Shown piece after piece: positions 1 to 14,105 of a stretch of 64,000 nt of DNA (the stretch's first letter is position 1; every line of letters starts with the position of its first letter). Where the stretch lies: positions 1-64,000 of the forward strand of contig JAYMSP010000066.1 in the NCBI GenBank assembly GCA_036897095.1, read 5' to 3'. The stretch is from Plantago elongata (lineage: Eukaryota > Streptophyta > Magnoliopsida > Lamiales > Plantaginaceae). A model generated the notes under the pieces. That model worked only from the letters and a program-made list of their open reading frames with translations, was not told where the DNA came from and did no database searches. Both the position numbers and the translations under genes were made by a program.

Positions 1-252
1 AGGGGGTTGTGTGGGTTCAGGAGCATGAAATAAATAATGATAATAATGTTTAGTGGGTATTAAAGTAGGAGAGGGAAATGATAAAATAATGGAAACAGTA
101 TTGGGAAGCCAGGAAAAAAGTGGCTAGTGGGGTTTACTTTTTCATAATTTTTTTGTATGGGTACTTATTAAGAAAACAGGTATTGATTAGAAAGAGAGGA
201 AGTAACATATAACAAGAACCGGCACATAGCCAGAAATCCACCATGGTTTTTA

Positions 253-3200
253 CCTTCATATATCGAGTCAGGAAACCAGGTTTCTGCTGTTGAGTTCCTG
301 TAAGTCATATAAATACTCAGTGCTTAAGCTTTAACCATAGCTTGCAGTGAAGAAATTCATTCAGACACTGTATAATATTATTATTGTAGAGAGGAAAAAG
401 AAGAAAAAAGGTGAAGGGACTTCAATGTATACCTTTGTCCCCATCAGCACTTGAACTAGACATTTTAATGCAAGGGAAACAGTCGATTCTATTGTCCTCA
501 GCACGCAGAAAGTCAAAGGCAATCAGAGCAACAAATGCAGTAATTTGCAGGAGAAAATCCAGCAGAATAGCAAGTGCTGCCAATCAAGTTAATATATAGA
601 TTAAACAACAATCCAAGATCACATATCTAAAGAATAATGAAAAAAGAGGACAGACGAGATTTAAGACGAAAGATACGAACCTGCAAACATGGAAAATACT
701 CGGACAGCTGGTACAGGCATAAAACTCCCAACTGCAAATGCAAGCACCTCAGAAAGACTGGCTAATGTGATAGATGGTCCGACCTCTACAAGTGCATTAC
801 TAATTCGCCCTTCAATGGGCAACTCTAGTTGTTGCCGTTTAACAGCATGAACTAATATGCACATGTTGTCGACCCCAACCTGACCAAAAAAAGGCGAAGG
901 TTCGGTTATGTGATTATTCATAGAAAAAAAATCCATAGAGGCAGGCAGGCAGCAACAACCTAATTTCGGACATTGTTGAATGCCAAGATGTTGAAGTCTA
1001 GTTTCTATCCAGCCCACGTAGGTTTCAAGTGGGGGTACAAGTTTCACTAGTGCACCTTAAACATGTATCAAAATTGACCATCTAGCAATGAAGTTGAAGG
1101 TATACAACTCTGTAGTGACATTCAGATACAACTATATAGTTCATGATTCTATGGGATACTATGCTTCCTGTACTTAATGAAGATTCTAGTCATTAAGATA
1201 TTATAGTAATATGTTCAAGGTAAGACAATTTGCTTGGCAAGCAGGGTACAGCTAGCTGTTAGCCAGTACTATATATTGTTACCAGTTCTACTCTAACTTG
1301 AGCTTATATAAAAATGATTAGGGGTGTATATTTTTAATAGTACAGAACTATGTTAATTTATCTTATTTAGGACACTGTCAGTAGTGGAATTACTTCGGAT
1401 TTTGCTAAATTGGACAATAATCAGATGACATCTGCACCAATAACACCATAGGAACAGGGAAATACCGGTAATTCCGTGGTTTGCATTGTCACATACTGAT
1501 AACATGTCGACCAAATGAAGGCTGATTGTTAATATCCATAGAACTATCAAGTTTCTCCTGTGAACATGGCCTATAGTAACATGTTTCAGGTTTTAACTTC
1601 AACAGCCAATTGCCTACTATTAAAGTTACTTATGAGCATTTTGTTTGCCAGAATAATGCTGTTGAAGCAAGTCAGCAATAGCTTTATGCTCATGAATAAG
1701 GTATGTCATTTTACAGAAAACTTCCCATTTTGTTTGCCAGAATAATGCTGTTGAAGCAAGTCAGCAATAGCTTTATGCTCATGAATAAGGTATGTCATTT
1801 TACAGAAAACTTCCTCACAGAAACAGTGCAATTTTAGCAAGGGTAACACACAACTAACTTTAAAATACTATCGCTTCAAGAATACAAAAACATAAAGAAG
1901 TATAGCTTTTAATAGAAAAGGAATGAGTAAACAAATATAGCGAGCATGTTTAGTGTATCAGGGATGCATAAACACCGTTACTTACAGCTAAAACGAGGAA
2001 AGGAATGACTTCCATGATTATAAGTGTTGATTTTACTCCAAGTGCACTGAAAAATCCTACTGATCCAAGTACAGAAAGCATGACAAGCACAACTCCTGAA
2101 AGGCCAAGTAACACCTGCAACACATTCATGCCCAAGTCCCAACACACAAACAATTAGTAGAAGATGGTGGGTGAATGATTGGTCAAACTTTATCACATCA
2201 TGCAAATTAAGTGAGTAGTAGCAAATAGAAATGTGCCATCTCTATAAGCAAATTTATCAGGATGCCAGGCGTACAAGATAACATACTAAAAGAAGACTGA
2301 TGTAAGATCTTACTCTTCAATATTTAATCACAGAAATAGGCATAGACCAATATAGAGCATTATTCATTTATTCTGAATTCATGTAATTCTATATTTATGC
2401 CCGACTCGCAATGGAATAAAAACTACAAGCAGGTCATACAGACTGATTACCGCAACGGTTTTGAAAATGAATGACTTTTTTTATCTATGGGAACCAGTTG
2501 TCAATAAGATGCTGAAAAGAATCAATGAAATTATGAAGTATATTTTTTTCTTCCTGGAACACATACAAGGTGAATTATCCAATTTCCAATATATGCAGTA
2601 ATAAAACGAAAGAGCAAATAACAGGCACTTGATGTTTCTAACAGCAGGATACCTTGGAGGAGATATAACATGAGGAGAACCGAGGAGTATCCCCAAGAGT
2701 CAAGGATATGTAAGCAAACATTACAAGATAGCTTATCTGAAACAGAAGAGATTATGTAAGTATAACATGACTGGCAAGATAGCTCGTCTCTTTGAGAATA
2801 TCTAACATGGTACTGTGCAGGAGAGAGTCAATGCTATTACCAAGATAGTGATAATGTCAGCAGTGCTTTCTCTTTTTAGTTCCTCCTCGATAGAGCTTTC
2901 AGCTGAAAATGCAAGTGATAAATTGCTAGACTGCACCAGTGGTATGAGTTCTTCCTGCATGAAGCAACTAATTAGGATCCTTGGATAGCATATGAAGAAA
3001 TGTGTCAGTGGAGGTTGCACATTCGGCTTCATCAAATGCAATCTCAAATTTCTCTTTCATCAGTAACTAAAATAAGATAACAAAAGCTAGAATATTTCTA
3101 TTAAGCAGAAGACATGGATAGACAAATCCTACAGTTCTTCCTTGTAGCTAAGAATGAATACGGACATGTCAGTGTCAATAAGGCCTTTTATAAAACACTT

Positions 3201-6200
3201 AAAAAGTTATGCATGACGACAGCTACCTACAGATATCAGAGACTAAGAAATCTCTGCTTGATGCACCTATCCTAAACCCTGAGAAATCAAGGAAACTTAA
3301 AACAGGACATCCAATCTCAAACAATGAAATCATGCTTTCAACTTCACACCTTGGCTAGCTGAACAAATGCTTTCTCCCACGCAATAGCTCTCTTGGTATA
3401 ATTCCCTTCTTTGTCAACAGCGTTGTTGACAGGGTAGGTCACGATGAATGCGGAAGCCTGTTCCAATCAAAAAGGCCATAGTTTATATAGGCGCCTCAAT
3501 TTCACAATAATGAAGAAAAGGAGAAATATTACCTCCGAATAGTTATTTCCAGAATAACCACCAACAGCGGTGCTCGGATCCAGCGGTGCTGTAAAAGCAC
3601 TAAGGCATGAATCTGCTGACGTATAATGCTAAACAATATATCCATATTAGATCAACATCAGAATCTAAAAGAAGTGTAGACCAAAGATAGATAAAAATGT
3701 GCTGTCTCACTTAAATTATAGAGGTGTAGATCACTGAATATACCTGAAAACAATAGCCAACATGATCAAGGCCTCCAAAGTTGTCATAATTTCCAGAATC
3801 CATCTTGAAGTACTGTTATGAATAAAGCTTGTCAGTTGTAAGGCTTCAAACCACAATTTCTTAAGAAATCAACTACCAGTTGCTAGCCGACCAGAAAGCT
3901 TGAATAGCCGAACAAACAAAAGATTAAAAGATGTGAGCTATTACATGACCGGACAATCCTGGTTCAACCAGTTGAGCCAATGACAGGCGGGATCCCTGGT
4001 CATTTTGCCAAAATATCGCTTCTGCTCGGATTGACCAGTTTTTTTAGCATTTTAAATCATTAATTCTTTTGATTAAGTTATAAATCAATATTTTATAATT
4101 ACTATAATTATATGTGAAAAATATACAGAATTCTTTTCAAGTACCTTAAATTAATTTTATTTGTTAATAACAGGTATATGACATAACTTAATTATGAGGT
4201 CATCCAGGTCAACCCGGCAAGTTGACCAGGTTGAATCTTGCCCTTATAGGTGACCGGGTAGATAACCGGCCCCTGTTTCAGAACATAGGCTGTGAAGAAG
4301 GATCATAACATTAAACACCCAAGGGACTTGAAATTGAGATTCAACACTCTTGTTTTAAACGGCAAACTAACTGCTGCAGATAGCATAATTCTAGCAACCT
4401 TTAGGTTAAAAAGAATATAAATGTCACACAAAGCCCCTTAACAAACTTGAAAAGATCAAACATTGTTATTAAAAGAACCCAATATAGTACAGAATAAGAT
4501 TCCATAGGGAACCAAGGAGAACCAAATTTTATGTGAAGATTCTACATCAGACTCTTATTCACCAACTTAGGTTAGCCAGTCCAAGTTTTTATTTTAGCCG
4601 AAAAGGCTGGATTTTTATTTCTTTCATTGATAGAACCTATCCTGTTCACTGGACTACATTGTTTCATCAATAGTGGAGCACTAAATAGAAAATTGCAAGG
4701 AAAAAATTGAATTTAATTCAAGACATGCGTGTCTTTTCATTTTATGGAAGCTCCTTTAGACATGGTGATATATTTTTGAGAGCATGACCATTCCTCTCCA
4801 CTTTTATCAACTAAATGCAGGGCAGAACTGAAGTACTTCATAGTTCATACATATTTACAGCACTTTTATACATAGCTCTAGATGACAACGACAAGTTACA
4901 GAATAGGATTATCTTTTAACTCCCCTGATATAAAATTGTAATGGATAATTGAGCTTTTTTGTCACTTGAACCAAAAATCAAAAAAGCAGGCATTTGCATG
5001 AATTGTGAAGAGTACCTGAAGAACACTCTGAGTTGCACAATCTGTGCCAAGAGGCTTTAAGCAAATATCTGTCAGAGATACTGCAGTACCAGAATAATTA
5101 GCTCTGATAGCATCCACCTGCAAAATCAATAGTATAGCCTCTGTCAATCAGCAGTAATGTATAAGTACTCAATCATAAAGTCAATATATTAATTACTCCA
5201 AGGACAACATAAGCATAGAGATGAAGATCATTTGCTAACAACTAAGGGAAGAGAAGGGAACAGGATTTTACCTTTTTCTGAATATCAAATAGTAATTTGA
5301 TATTGCTATCTGTCACAATGCTTGGTGCTTTTCCACGCATAGTATCTGGAATTGTTGATATTATGAGCTGAAAATTTATGTGTTAGATTCTTTATCTAAG
5401 TACACTTTGTGAAGGGGGGATGAATATCGCAGATTCACAATATATCATACCTGTTCAATTCTGTAAAAAGGAGCTAGGTGGCTGTCAAAGAATTGTTTCT
5501 CTTCAGCAGCTCTACTTCCTGGACCCACCCATAACTAAGAACAAGAATACATATCGGGGTGAGTTTTTCAATCAATCAATAATTTTTTAGGATGTCTAAT
5601 GTACATGACAATATAGTATTTGTAATTTAGGCAATGTAAATATTTGCAGCAACAGGAAACTTGATTCCAGGTGAATTCACAGTAATCTCTATTTTGGTAT
5701 AGCCTCGATGAATGCTTTTAAGTTATTGAAATAGATTAAAAATATTGAGAACTGAAGTTGGACAGCACATATTGGTTATTCATACTTGACAAGTTGTATT
5801 GGCCAAGGATATTTAGATTATTAGCTCAAAAACATGGTATGTTTTGAAGGCAAATGTCAGCAAGAAGGTACAGAATCACAATGGATAAGTTTTAGTACGA
5901 TTTCATACCTTTTCAGGTCTTGTTTCAACACGGAAGCGAATGAGACCTAAGCAAAGCACAAGAACAATAAACAGTGACGAACATAGTACAAGTAATGGAT
6001 TTCTAGCCACCCATGTGCCGTATCTCCTGAAATAGAGATGCCATCAATAATTTTGAAGGTCAATATTCAGCAGAAAAGGATCTTTCAAAATCATGAAAAA
6101 CACAATAGCATGGTAAAGACCTGTAAAATTTTGACATGTATCCTTGAACAATGGAAAGTTGTACTCCGTTTATCACTCGAGGAACGTCCTCAAGCATCTG

Positions 6201-9200
6201 ATAAATAGATAAGTGGCATACAGATAAAGCGCTGATGTACAGAAAAACCATCATCAAAGATGATAACGCAGTAAGCCTATGGCATTGATATTATTTGACA
6301 AATCACCTGCATAGGCACATTGTCATCTTTTTGGCTGTTTACACGGCGAACGATGCCACTGTTGGGGACATTAACCAATGGTTTAGTTCTAGAGATGGGA
6401 CTAGTTTTTCTTTTCCTTTGGAAGAAACCCCAGCCAAGAAAGATAGAGACCAGGACAATGTACAATACTGCAACTGAAACTTCAACACATTTTGCCTGCA
6501 ATAGTCAGGAACGAACTCTCTTTAGTTTTATAATGGTCATCTCAACTAAAAGTCTTAAAAGTTTATTAAAGCTATAGAAAAGTTAGCTGATAATTTAGAG
6601 GAACTTTCTTCTCAGTTCTCACCCTTAAAGACCCTATTTTGACTGAACATGAACCTTCCTCAGGAACAGGAGCAAGAGCAGAATTTGAACAGGCGGCAGA
6701 TGAAGGACAGTCACCACATGAACAGCCTAATGAAGTATCACCACATGAAAAGGTGGAAACATTCATGGGTCTCATTCCTGATGACTCAGGGGCACTAGGC
6801 AAAAAATTAATAGCATAGGGAGATCCTGGCACTCCGGGAGCTGCCCGCCTACCAAGAAATGCATACCAGTCTGCCACAAACGTGATCAAGTATCAGCAAG
6901 AACTCTAGGCCAACTGTGAGTAACAGATGTATACCTTTTACAGTCACGCAATGAGCAGGAAATAAAACCAATCGTCATATACAATAGAGAGTCAACAAAA
7001 TTTGTGTTTTGCCACCCAATATGTTGAAAGAAAGATGACGATCAACTTACCACTGAAATTGTTAGCACCAGCACCGATAAAATCTATTGCTCGAGTATTC
7101 ATGGTACCAAATTTTACATCCTTACAGGATTCAAACATCCCTCCACCGAAATTATCACTTATGTAGAAATCAATTCCATTGACTGTAGCATTGCCGCCAA
7201 CCTGAAGAACATGCAGATCAAAAGGAACAGAAGTCAGCACTCAGCAGGTCTAAGAGTATGTGCATATAATCATGAAGTTAATTGACTGACCGTGGCAACA
7301 GAGGTCACATTAATAAACTGGCTCTGATTTGGCGAGCATGTTAATTCGCAGAATAGATTCAAAAAGTTTCTTAAACATGCTGGACAACCTACAAGGAAGG
7401 GAACTGCCTGCGAAAAAAATTATTATGACAACATGAGTATATTGACAGGCATTAAGTTGAAGAAAAGTAGAACTGGAGAAGTTGGTATATAACACCAAAG
7501 TAAGCACCACATAAAGTCAAATGTAAAACTAACCACTAAAGACATGGTAAACAAGTGCCATTATATAGATGTTATCTCAATATGAAACGGCAATGGATCC
7601 AGGAGGCAAATCCAGCACGAGAAAATGTAAACAGGGGCCTTATATTGATGTTTCACTATCAGAGTTCGAGAACTTTTACTAATATAATCTCAGGAACATA
7701 GGCTTTCACTGATGACCCAGAACCAATACCTTGTTCGTAAAACTTGAGGGCCCGAATGTCCATGGACTATCACACCCAGAAATAAATCTCACTTTATTCA
7801 TGTCAATGTCTGTACGTATGTAAAAGACATCATACAGACTGAATATGATAACTGATAACTAACTTACCTCATAATTAGTTTAGAATTATCTTTGTATCAG
7901 AAGTTTGCATTACAAAAGATGCTCCGGTTTGTTGCCCTTGGCTCTTAGGTGAAAATGCCCTCTGATTCATTTATAATGTGAGACCTCTACACTTGTAGAA
8001 TGAAAATATGATACTAGAGTGCCACATAGAGGTAATTAGGGCACTATGTAGTAAACTCAATTCAACTCAAAATCATGACTACTCTTGAAACTTGTGTTGA
8101 AATGGAGCTGGCCAAGGAACAAGAATTGTTGGATGTGAAATCATTTAACAATAAACTTCAGCTCTTACTTGCTGGACTTGCCCTCGTAAAGTGTCAAACT
8201 GCCTCTCTGAACAGCACACATTTCCAGTAATAGTAGGGCACAGACTTTGTATCTTGGCCGATAGCAATTCATCCGGCTGTAAAAAAAAGTGAATGAGCAA
8301 TATAGTTTGGACAAATTCAGAAAACACAATACAAATATTGCAGTTACTAATCAAAACAACTGGACTGTAATATAACAAATTCATTTTCAATGATTCATTT
8401 TATCAAACTAATTCCAGTTGGAATATATGCAATAGTCTCAACTCTCAACAACAAGTTTATTCAATTGAGTACCTACCCTGACAGCAGGCGAACCAACTGG
8501 ACAATTAAGCACTTTCCCATCACTTCTTGTTCCACAGATGTCATACATTGCACAGTAACCTTCGGAATGTCTAGAGTAAAAAACAGAAACACCGTTTGTG
8601 TCAAAATCAGCAATTATATTAGTAACTTCATCTCATAAATAATTAAACAACGAAATGAAATGAACCAAAAATTCAATTCAGTAGCAGTTACTAGGTACAA
8701 AAGCAACAAAAAGAAATACAAAATACAAAACTGAATTGAGCAGGAGAGAAGAAATAGAAGAAGCTCTAACATTCCATTTTCACATGGGAAATTATACAAA
8801 CACCTGGTAGATTGTTGTTTTCCAAATCCAAATAAATCATATCATAGAAATAAAAAAACACTGACCAATCACAGGTTGTTTTTCTTCCCTATTTCATTAG
8901 TCAAGCTTTTCAGATCCTATTAGTCAAAATTTCTCAAAGTTAATTCAACCACTAGTCCAAAAACTTGTCAAAATCCAGAAAATTCTCCACAAATCAAAAG
9001 CAGCTCAACGCCTCTTAACAAACAGACACAGAGAAAACAATCCTCCATTCGAACGATCACGAAAACAAGCAAAATTGAGGAAATGACGATGAGAAATGAA
9101 ATCCTAAATACAAAAATGTAGAAAAACGAACGTAACAATTACCGTTCAGTTGCATTATCCGCTAACAAAGACCTTTTCCCTATCCTCTCAGAATTCACCA

Positions 9201-9360
9201 CGAAACACACCTGCAACCAATGAATTCACCATCACTGAATTCCAGCGCCAAAAAAAATAAAAACGAATTAGACTGAAAAACGACAGTCCGAGTGAACACA
9301 ATCACGCACCGAAAGCAGAAAACACAGTACGAATCTCATTCTTGTTCGTGATGAGTCCAT
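253..9360 (-). CDS. NPC1: NPC1-type intracellular sterol transporter, 5' 22 exons (partial)
   Basis: Niemann-Pick C1 proteins take sterols from the lumen of late endosomal/vacuolar compartments into the membrane. Exons (minus): 9360-9310, 9210-9143, 8570-8477, 8276-8169, 7407-7291, 7201-7051, 6870-6623, 6495-6307, 6197-6121, 6026-5909, 5534-5451, 5367-5272, 5117-5016, 3812-3744, 3628-3533, 3457-3350, 2954-2841, 2736-2653, 2114-1986, 879-681, 576-433, 297-253. All phases join, giving 830 residues. The start ATG opens a hydrophobic signal peptide ([17 protein letters not shown]). The cysteine-rich sterol-binding domain follows (residues about 25-280, e.g. [14 protein letters not shown]), then a luminal loop and a sterol-sensing domain from about 625 ([31 protein letters not shown]). 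Residue 830 falls just before the EVHAP-type segment of the family, so roughly the last third is outside the window. The family is certain; exon edges are read by eye. Confidence 0.93.
1637..1814. repeat. Exact 89-bp tandem duplication in an NPC1 intron
   Basis: Positions 1637-1725 and 1726-1814 are two copies of the same 89-bp sequence with no mismatch that I can find. They lie in the intron between the exons at 2114-1986 and 879-681. Identity points to a recent duplication. No exon is affected. Confidence 0.9.
3945..4280. mobile_element. Possible degenerate MITE in NPC1 intron 13
   Basis: The 1.2 kb intron between exons 5117-5016 and 3812-3744 is the largest in this gene. Its part from about 3945 to 4280 starts with CCTGGTTCAACCAGTTGAGCC and ends with a GC-richer block whose reverse complement contains a similar GATTCAACCTGGTCAACTTGCC-like stretch. 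The middle is AT-rich. That suggests a small element with imperfect terminal inverted repeats. I see no clear target-site duplication and cannot assign a family. Confidence 0.3.
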
Positions 9361-9521
9361 TTCCTCTCAATTTCAACAAAAGAGACTATCGAGTACACGC
9401 GACTGCGCTAGTAGTACTGTGTTTGCTGTGTTGGTGTGTGAATGATTATTAGTGTATGAATAGGTGTTGAAAGAGGTTGGAAATGGAATGAGCCATTAAT
9501 GAGGAGTAGACAGGTTTGAAT

Positions 9522-9529
9522 TATTTATA
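9522..9529 (-). promoter_or_regulatory. TATA box of the NPC1 gene
   Basis: On the minus strand the bases read TATAAATA, about 160 bp upstream of the NPC1 start codon. This is a normal spacing for a plant core promoter with a 5' UTR of about 130 nt. Transcription start is inferred. Confidence 0.5.
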
Positions 9530-10816
9530 GTAGTATGTGATGAATGGGTAGGATAGGAATATCAAGTGCCTTGGTTACGAGATTTTTGGAGGAAAATAAC
9601 GAATCAGAGGCGAATTTATATTGTGTCAGTTCCTGTTATTTGGGATGGGACGAAACTACCCTTGCTTTCGGCTATGTTTGTCGGGTACGTTCTAAAATGT
9701 AGGTCAGGTGATTATATGATTGTGTGGGTCGGTTTTACAAAATATTTAGTACTACTATTAGACATGGGTTTTCAAGAATCATTACCATCACTCCATGAAA
9801 TTTCAAAGTCAAGTGTAGTCAGGACTCAGGACTCTGGAGGGTGAATAATAAGTTTAGCCTGTTTTTCTTTTTTAAACGGGGCTAAATTTTTATTAATAAA
9901 AATCAAAAACACAAATAATGATCTCAATGAAATAATTATAAAAAATGATAGACACATATTGTTGAAATTATAGAACATAATCTAAACTATAACTTTAGAG
10001 TTCTCCAAACTAAATACAATCATAAAAAATATACAAAAACCACATCTCATCACCAGGAATTGCACATCCTCCAGAAAATGCTCCATTTGCACATCGATTA
10101 TAGTAACTTCACCTCACCACCAAGAATGAATCTCAAACTTCGTGACCAGTTTCATACTAAGAGTATACTTCACAGTCAATTCAATAATTAATCTGGTAGT
10201 GTCTATTTTGTGCGTGTTGGTTTGGTATACACATCCATCAACCCTCACGACACTCAAACTGTTTTTTGAGTAGTATCTGAACACGTCCAACACGGCAACG
10301 GTGATGCTGACGCACCATAAATCCACTCCGGGCCCATTCCTAACAAGTTGGCCCGATTGAATTTTGGTGATTTTTCTAGATAGATCTGTAATGTCGTCGG
10401 TTAATTTCTATATAATAATTTTGCATGTTTTCTATAAAATTTAATTTGGTATGTGGTATGTTCCCAATAAATTGATGAATGTTCGAGTTTGTTGATGACC
10501 ATTTCAAGCCATATGCAGACGCGATTCAAGCAACGTTGTATGTGAATAAATGAATAAAATGTAAAAACCGACAGATACAAAATAGAAAGAGGAGGAAAAT
10601 GTGAAAACCGACGGATACAAAATAGAAAGAGGAGGAAGATAGTGTGAATAGGGTGGGAAAATTTCAGCTCGAATGAAACACCGGAATTGAACACTCCAGT
10701 CCATTACTCCAGTGGATTGTATTTGTGAATAGATTTCTTGTCTTTAGGGATGATACTAAAACATACCATCCCATTTGCACTATTTGTCTCTGTTTACTTG
10801 TACTATCATCATACAC
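9530..10816. other. Spacer upstream of NPC1 with a short tandem repeat
   Basis: No gene is supported here. The open frame at 9566-9844 has no recognisable product and lies in the NPC1 upstream region. At about 10557-10640 two copies of a 40-bp unit stand in tandem, marked by AACCGACAGATACAAAATAG and AACCGACGGATACAAAATAG, followed by AAAGAGGAGGA in both. Confidence 0.55.
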
Positions 10817-10945
10817 CTATTATTCAACAAAAAACCACTTCAGTTCAGTTCAATTCAGCTCAACTTAATTATAATTTACGCCTTACTCTAATCCAGTTCA
10901 GTTTAGTTCAGTAAATTTCAGTTAAATAGAACACAACCTTACTCC
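10817..10945 (+). mobile_element. TTCAG-rich MITE-like repeat, copy 1
   Basis: This stretch is built from variants of the pentamer TTCAG (CAGTTCAGTTCAATTCAGC) around a core similar to CTTAATTATAATTTACGCC. It ends with TTCAGTTAAATAGAACACAA. The same order of blocks is seen near 13995-14105, 40735-40908 and, inverted, 54951-55092. In the best copies the two ends form an inverted repeat. Confidence 0.55.
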
Positions 10946-11170
10946 AACACTGCACCCAAACATAATGGTTCTGCTTAATTCAGCCACAAACCAATCCCAA
11001 TATGATATCTTCTTTAAACTTTTTCTTTTATAATTTTTATTTAGTATCATTTACATGCAACTAATTTAGTAAAGTTACATCATATTACTTTTAAGAAGTG
11101 CTTATTCCAACAATAACTTTTACATCACATATCAATCGTTGTAGATCAATATATATAATAACCATGTTTA

Positions 11171-11425
11171 GGGGGTTGATTGGAGTAACCTCCAAATGCA
11201 CATTTGAATGCTATTTGGTAATTTTGTATTTATTATGGCATTTAAATACCGAATATTGAAATGACTATACAGTAGCAACATTTTTCTCTAACTATATAAC
11301 AAACCTATAATACCCTATCCAATTACAATTCTATACCAAACACAATTTTAACAACTCCACTACAATTTCGATCAATATTCAGGCATTTAAATTGGGGCAT
11401 TTAAATCGCATGTCAATCAGCCCCT
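11171..11425 (+). mobile_element. Tourist-like MITE, copy A
   Basis: About 255 bp. The left end reads TTTAGGGGGTTGATTGGAGT and the right end reads TCAATCAGCCCCTAAA, so the ends are imperfect inverted repeats. The interior shares long blocks (TATAATACCCTATCCAATTA, CAGTAGCAACATTTTTCTCT) with the inverted copy at about 19290-19540. Size, ends and AT-rich non-coding interior fit a PIF/Harbinger (Tourist) MITE, but the target-site duplication is not clear. Confidence 0.6.
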
Positions 11426-12719
11426 AAATCATGTATGAACCTTTATGGTCGTTGGTTAAATTTTACATAGTATCATATGTAGATCTTGTAATGATCTTCT
11501 AAGCGTAGATTTTATAATGATTTTTTTAAGCGTGTAGCTCATCTAGATTTAAATGATTTTGGAAATGTTTAAGTAAATTGATTTCATGAGTCAATGCAAC
11601 TACAAGTCACTTGTACAACTCGTCCCAAACTCGTTTTATCACCTTACATTCAAACTCAGTCTCAAAATTAGATACTTTTAAAATGTATTGAAAGATACTA
11701 GCGAGTTTAGTTGCTGCCGAAGTGCCGTGCAGGTAAATTTATTGAAAGAAAAGCAGAAACTTAATACTTTTAAAGCTAAGTGAGAAGAATGTAACACGTT
11801 ACTATTGTTATTTAAATACGCAAGGACCATAGAATAGAAGTAGTGGAATGGAACCTTCAATCATGCGTAGGTGATAGTGAAGTCCATTGCAAAATTTAGT
11901 TAAATAGAAACATGATAAGTTCTTTGCCTATGTATCTCATTCAAGATTGGAACTAGAACCCGAAATTGGTTGCTTCGAAGTTTATTGTATTGTTATTTTC
12001 GGTCAGAGTTTGTTTCAAAACTAACTCATAAAATCATCGCTACCGGTATGTTGAATAGATAGATATCATATAACGCAACGGAGAGTACAATATACATTGT
12101 ACATGGTAATATTTATGCAAATGCTTCATTGCTATATTAATTATGTGATATTGTGTAAATTGTGGATCTTTATTCAGCCGCACAATTAATTATAATATAC
12201 AATATATAATTTATAAAAATATAAAAATTTACAATTTACCCGTGACATTCAACCATTAATATGCAATTAAAATATATTCAAACAAGGTTGGTGCAGACTT
12301 GCAGTGGACATGTTTATTTTAGATTGACACCACCCACCGCACCAAATTAATGGTATGGTATCAACTTCCACGTAACAGGATCCTTGAGACGGCCGAGAAG
12401 TAGAAGTTGCGCATTTCAAGTTTCAACTACACCATTAATCAGTCCTTTCTAGAAAAACTTTTACTAGTAGAAACCTTTAACCCCAATATTGCAATCATTG
12501 CATAAATCATTAAACTGTCAATTTTCACTCCACTAAATTTGTAAGCACCACCATTACACTAATAAGTAAACGTTTATCAAGTTAAGATTGTTTGTAGTAA
12601 ATTACCTGGTACATAGATAATTGATTTATTAGATTTAACTAGCTAATCTTTGTGAAAATGTTTGGTAAATTAATTAAAATGTAAGTTAGCTAAATGTAGC
12701 CTAAGAACTTTAGATTAAA
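11426..12719. other. AT-rich spacer, nothing recognised
   Basis: Only short chance open frames are present on either strand. I see no domain, RNA gene or repeat with a clear boundary. Confidence 0.5.
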
Positions 12720-12724
12720 GCAAT

Positions 12725-13058
12725 GAGGTGATGGAGAACGAAACCTGCCGAATTAAACATTGGCAAACAATTGTTTGATTTTGACGTGGGGTCGAAGTTT
12801 TGGAGGGTTAAAATTGCAGTTTTGTGATTTTAGGTGCTTATTTGCAATTTCTGAGAATTTTATTAGATTCGGTAGGTTAGTATTATGACGTTTTGGTAAT
12901 TTCCCTTTCTATGTTAGGGTTAGGGATGATGATTTGGAGTATTTAAGCTTTGTCAGACACTATTCATAGAAGGATTACTTTTATTGAACAAAACTTGAGG
13001 ATTTCCTCAACAATCGCTCTTGTTCATCCTATCCACGTTGCATCATGAAGGAAGTAAA
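12725..13058 (+). mobile_element. LTR-like fossil repeat, copy 1
   Basis: This segment is shared with 23640-24055 in the same orientation over several hundred bases. Common blocks include GGAGGGTTAAAATTGCA, TGCAATTTCTGAGAATTTTA and CTTTGTCAGACACTATTCAT. A TATA-like motif (AGTATTTAAG) followed by a transcribed-leader-like stretch fits a fragment of a long terminal repeat. It has no coding capacity, so family and age cannot be set; the divergence suggests it is not very recent. Confidence 0.4.
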
Positions 13059-13994
13059 CGGTTGTAATGATGCAAATAACTAATAGATCGATCGCCATTT
13101 TCTACTTGGCATCAACTTGAAAACCTAAATATGAAACGTAAAAAATGATAAAAAGACAGTGAGACGAATTGAAGTAAGCACAATCAAATTTAATCTTTTA
13201 GCACTTGAGGGCTATTCTTTTTACATCAACATTAAGCACCTATAATTTAGTACCACCAATATGTGTGATCAGTTGACACTGTTCATTTCCCGAATCGTAG
13301 TATCTGGTTCATGGTCATTGAATACAATTGCAGTTCGTAGTTACCTTGGAACTGGTTGTTGTACAATTAATATAATTATATGTGTCGTTCTTGTTGCATT
13401 TAATTTCATATAGGAATTCACAGACACCCAAATTAATACGTTCAAAATGGACCCAGATTATACGTTCGGTGTTCGGTTCTGGACACAATTTATCTACTCC
13501 ATCTCCAAATGCAGAATATTTCCTCAACAGGAAGTGACTGAAACCAGAAACTTGGCCCTGCTTGTATCATCAAAATTTCGAATAGTTAATTTATCAGGTT
13601 GATTTGATGCACGCAAGTCACTTATTATCTTTCCAAAACGGTGAGTAATTTAGATATTGATACTTTTTTACACTAGCTTTTCAGTTTAATGAGTTCTTTT
13701 TTAAAAAAATTTACTACGTCAATGTGCAATTTCTTAAACAAGTTAGCTGAAAATTTAACTGGTTTGATAAGCTAATCAAGTTAACTTGTTGAAAAAAAAA
13801 ATACATAACCAACTACCAACCAGACTTTCAGTTGATTTTGCTAAACAGAGTCAATATGTGTGACCACTAGTACATCATATAATTTGATATGTGATACGGA
13901 TGTACACGTGTAGGGTTGATATAATATGTGATACAGTGAATTAAAGTGAATTTTAATACGTACATATGTATGTAACATCTACTCTTTAATTAAA
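13059..13994. other. Spacer, nothing recognised
   Basis: An AT-rich stretch with short chance frames such as 13315-13527 (minus), which shows no domain. No promoter, RNA gene or repeat boundary could be supported. Confidence 0.5.
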
Positions 13995-14105
13995 AACTCC
14001 AGTTCAATTTAATTTTGTGTAGTTCAGTTTAGTTCAACTCGTTTAATTATATTTTATATCTCATTTTAGTTTTATTCAATTCAATTTTAAAAAATTACTG
14101 TTGAT
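13995..14105 (+). mobile_element. TTCAG-rich MITE-like repeat, copy 2 (degenerate)
   Basis: The block order matches copy 1 (CCAGTTCAATTTAATTTTG, TTCAGTTTAGTTCAACTCG, then TTAATTATATTTTATATC). The pentamers are more eroded and the ends are not visible, so this is an older copy or a fragment. Confidence 0.4.

Noticed and set aside
2481-2696. 71-codon frame in the NPC1 intron region
   Set aside because: Only the part above 2653 is a real exon (2736-2653), and it is read in another frame.
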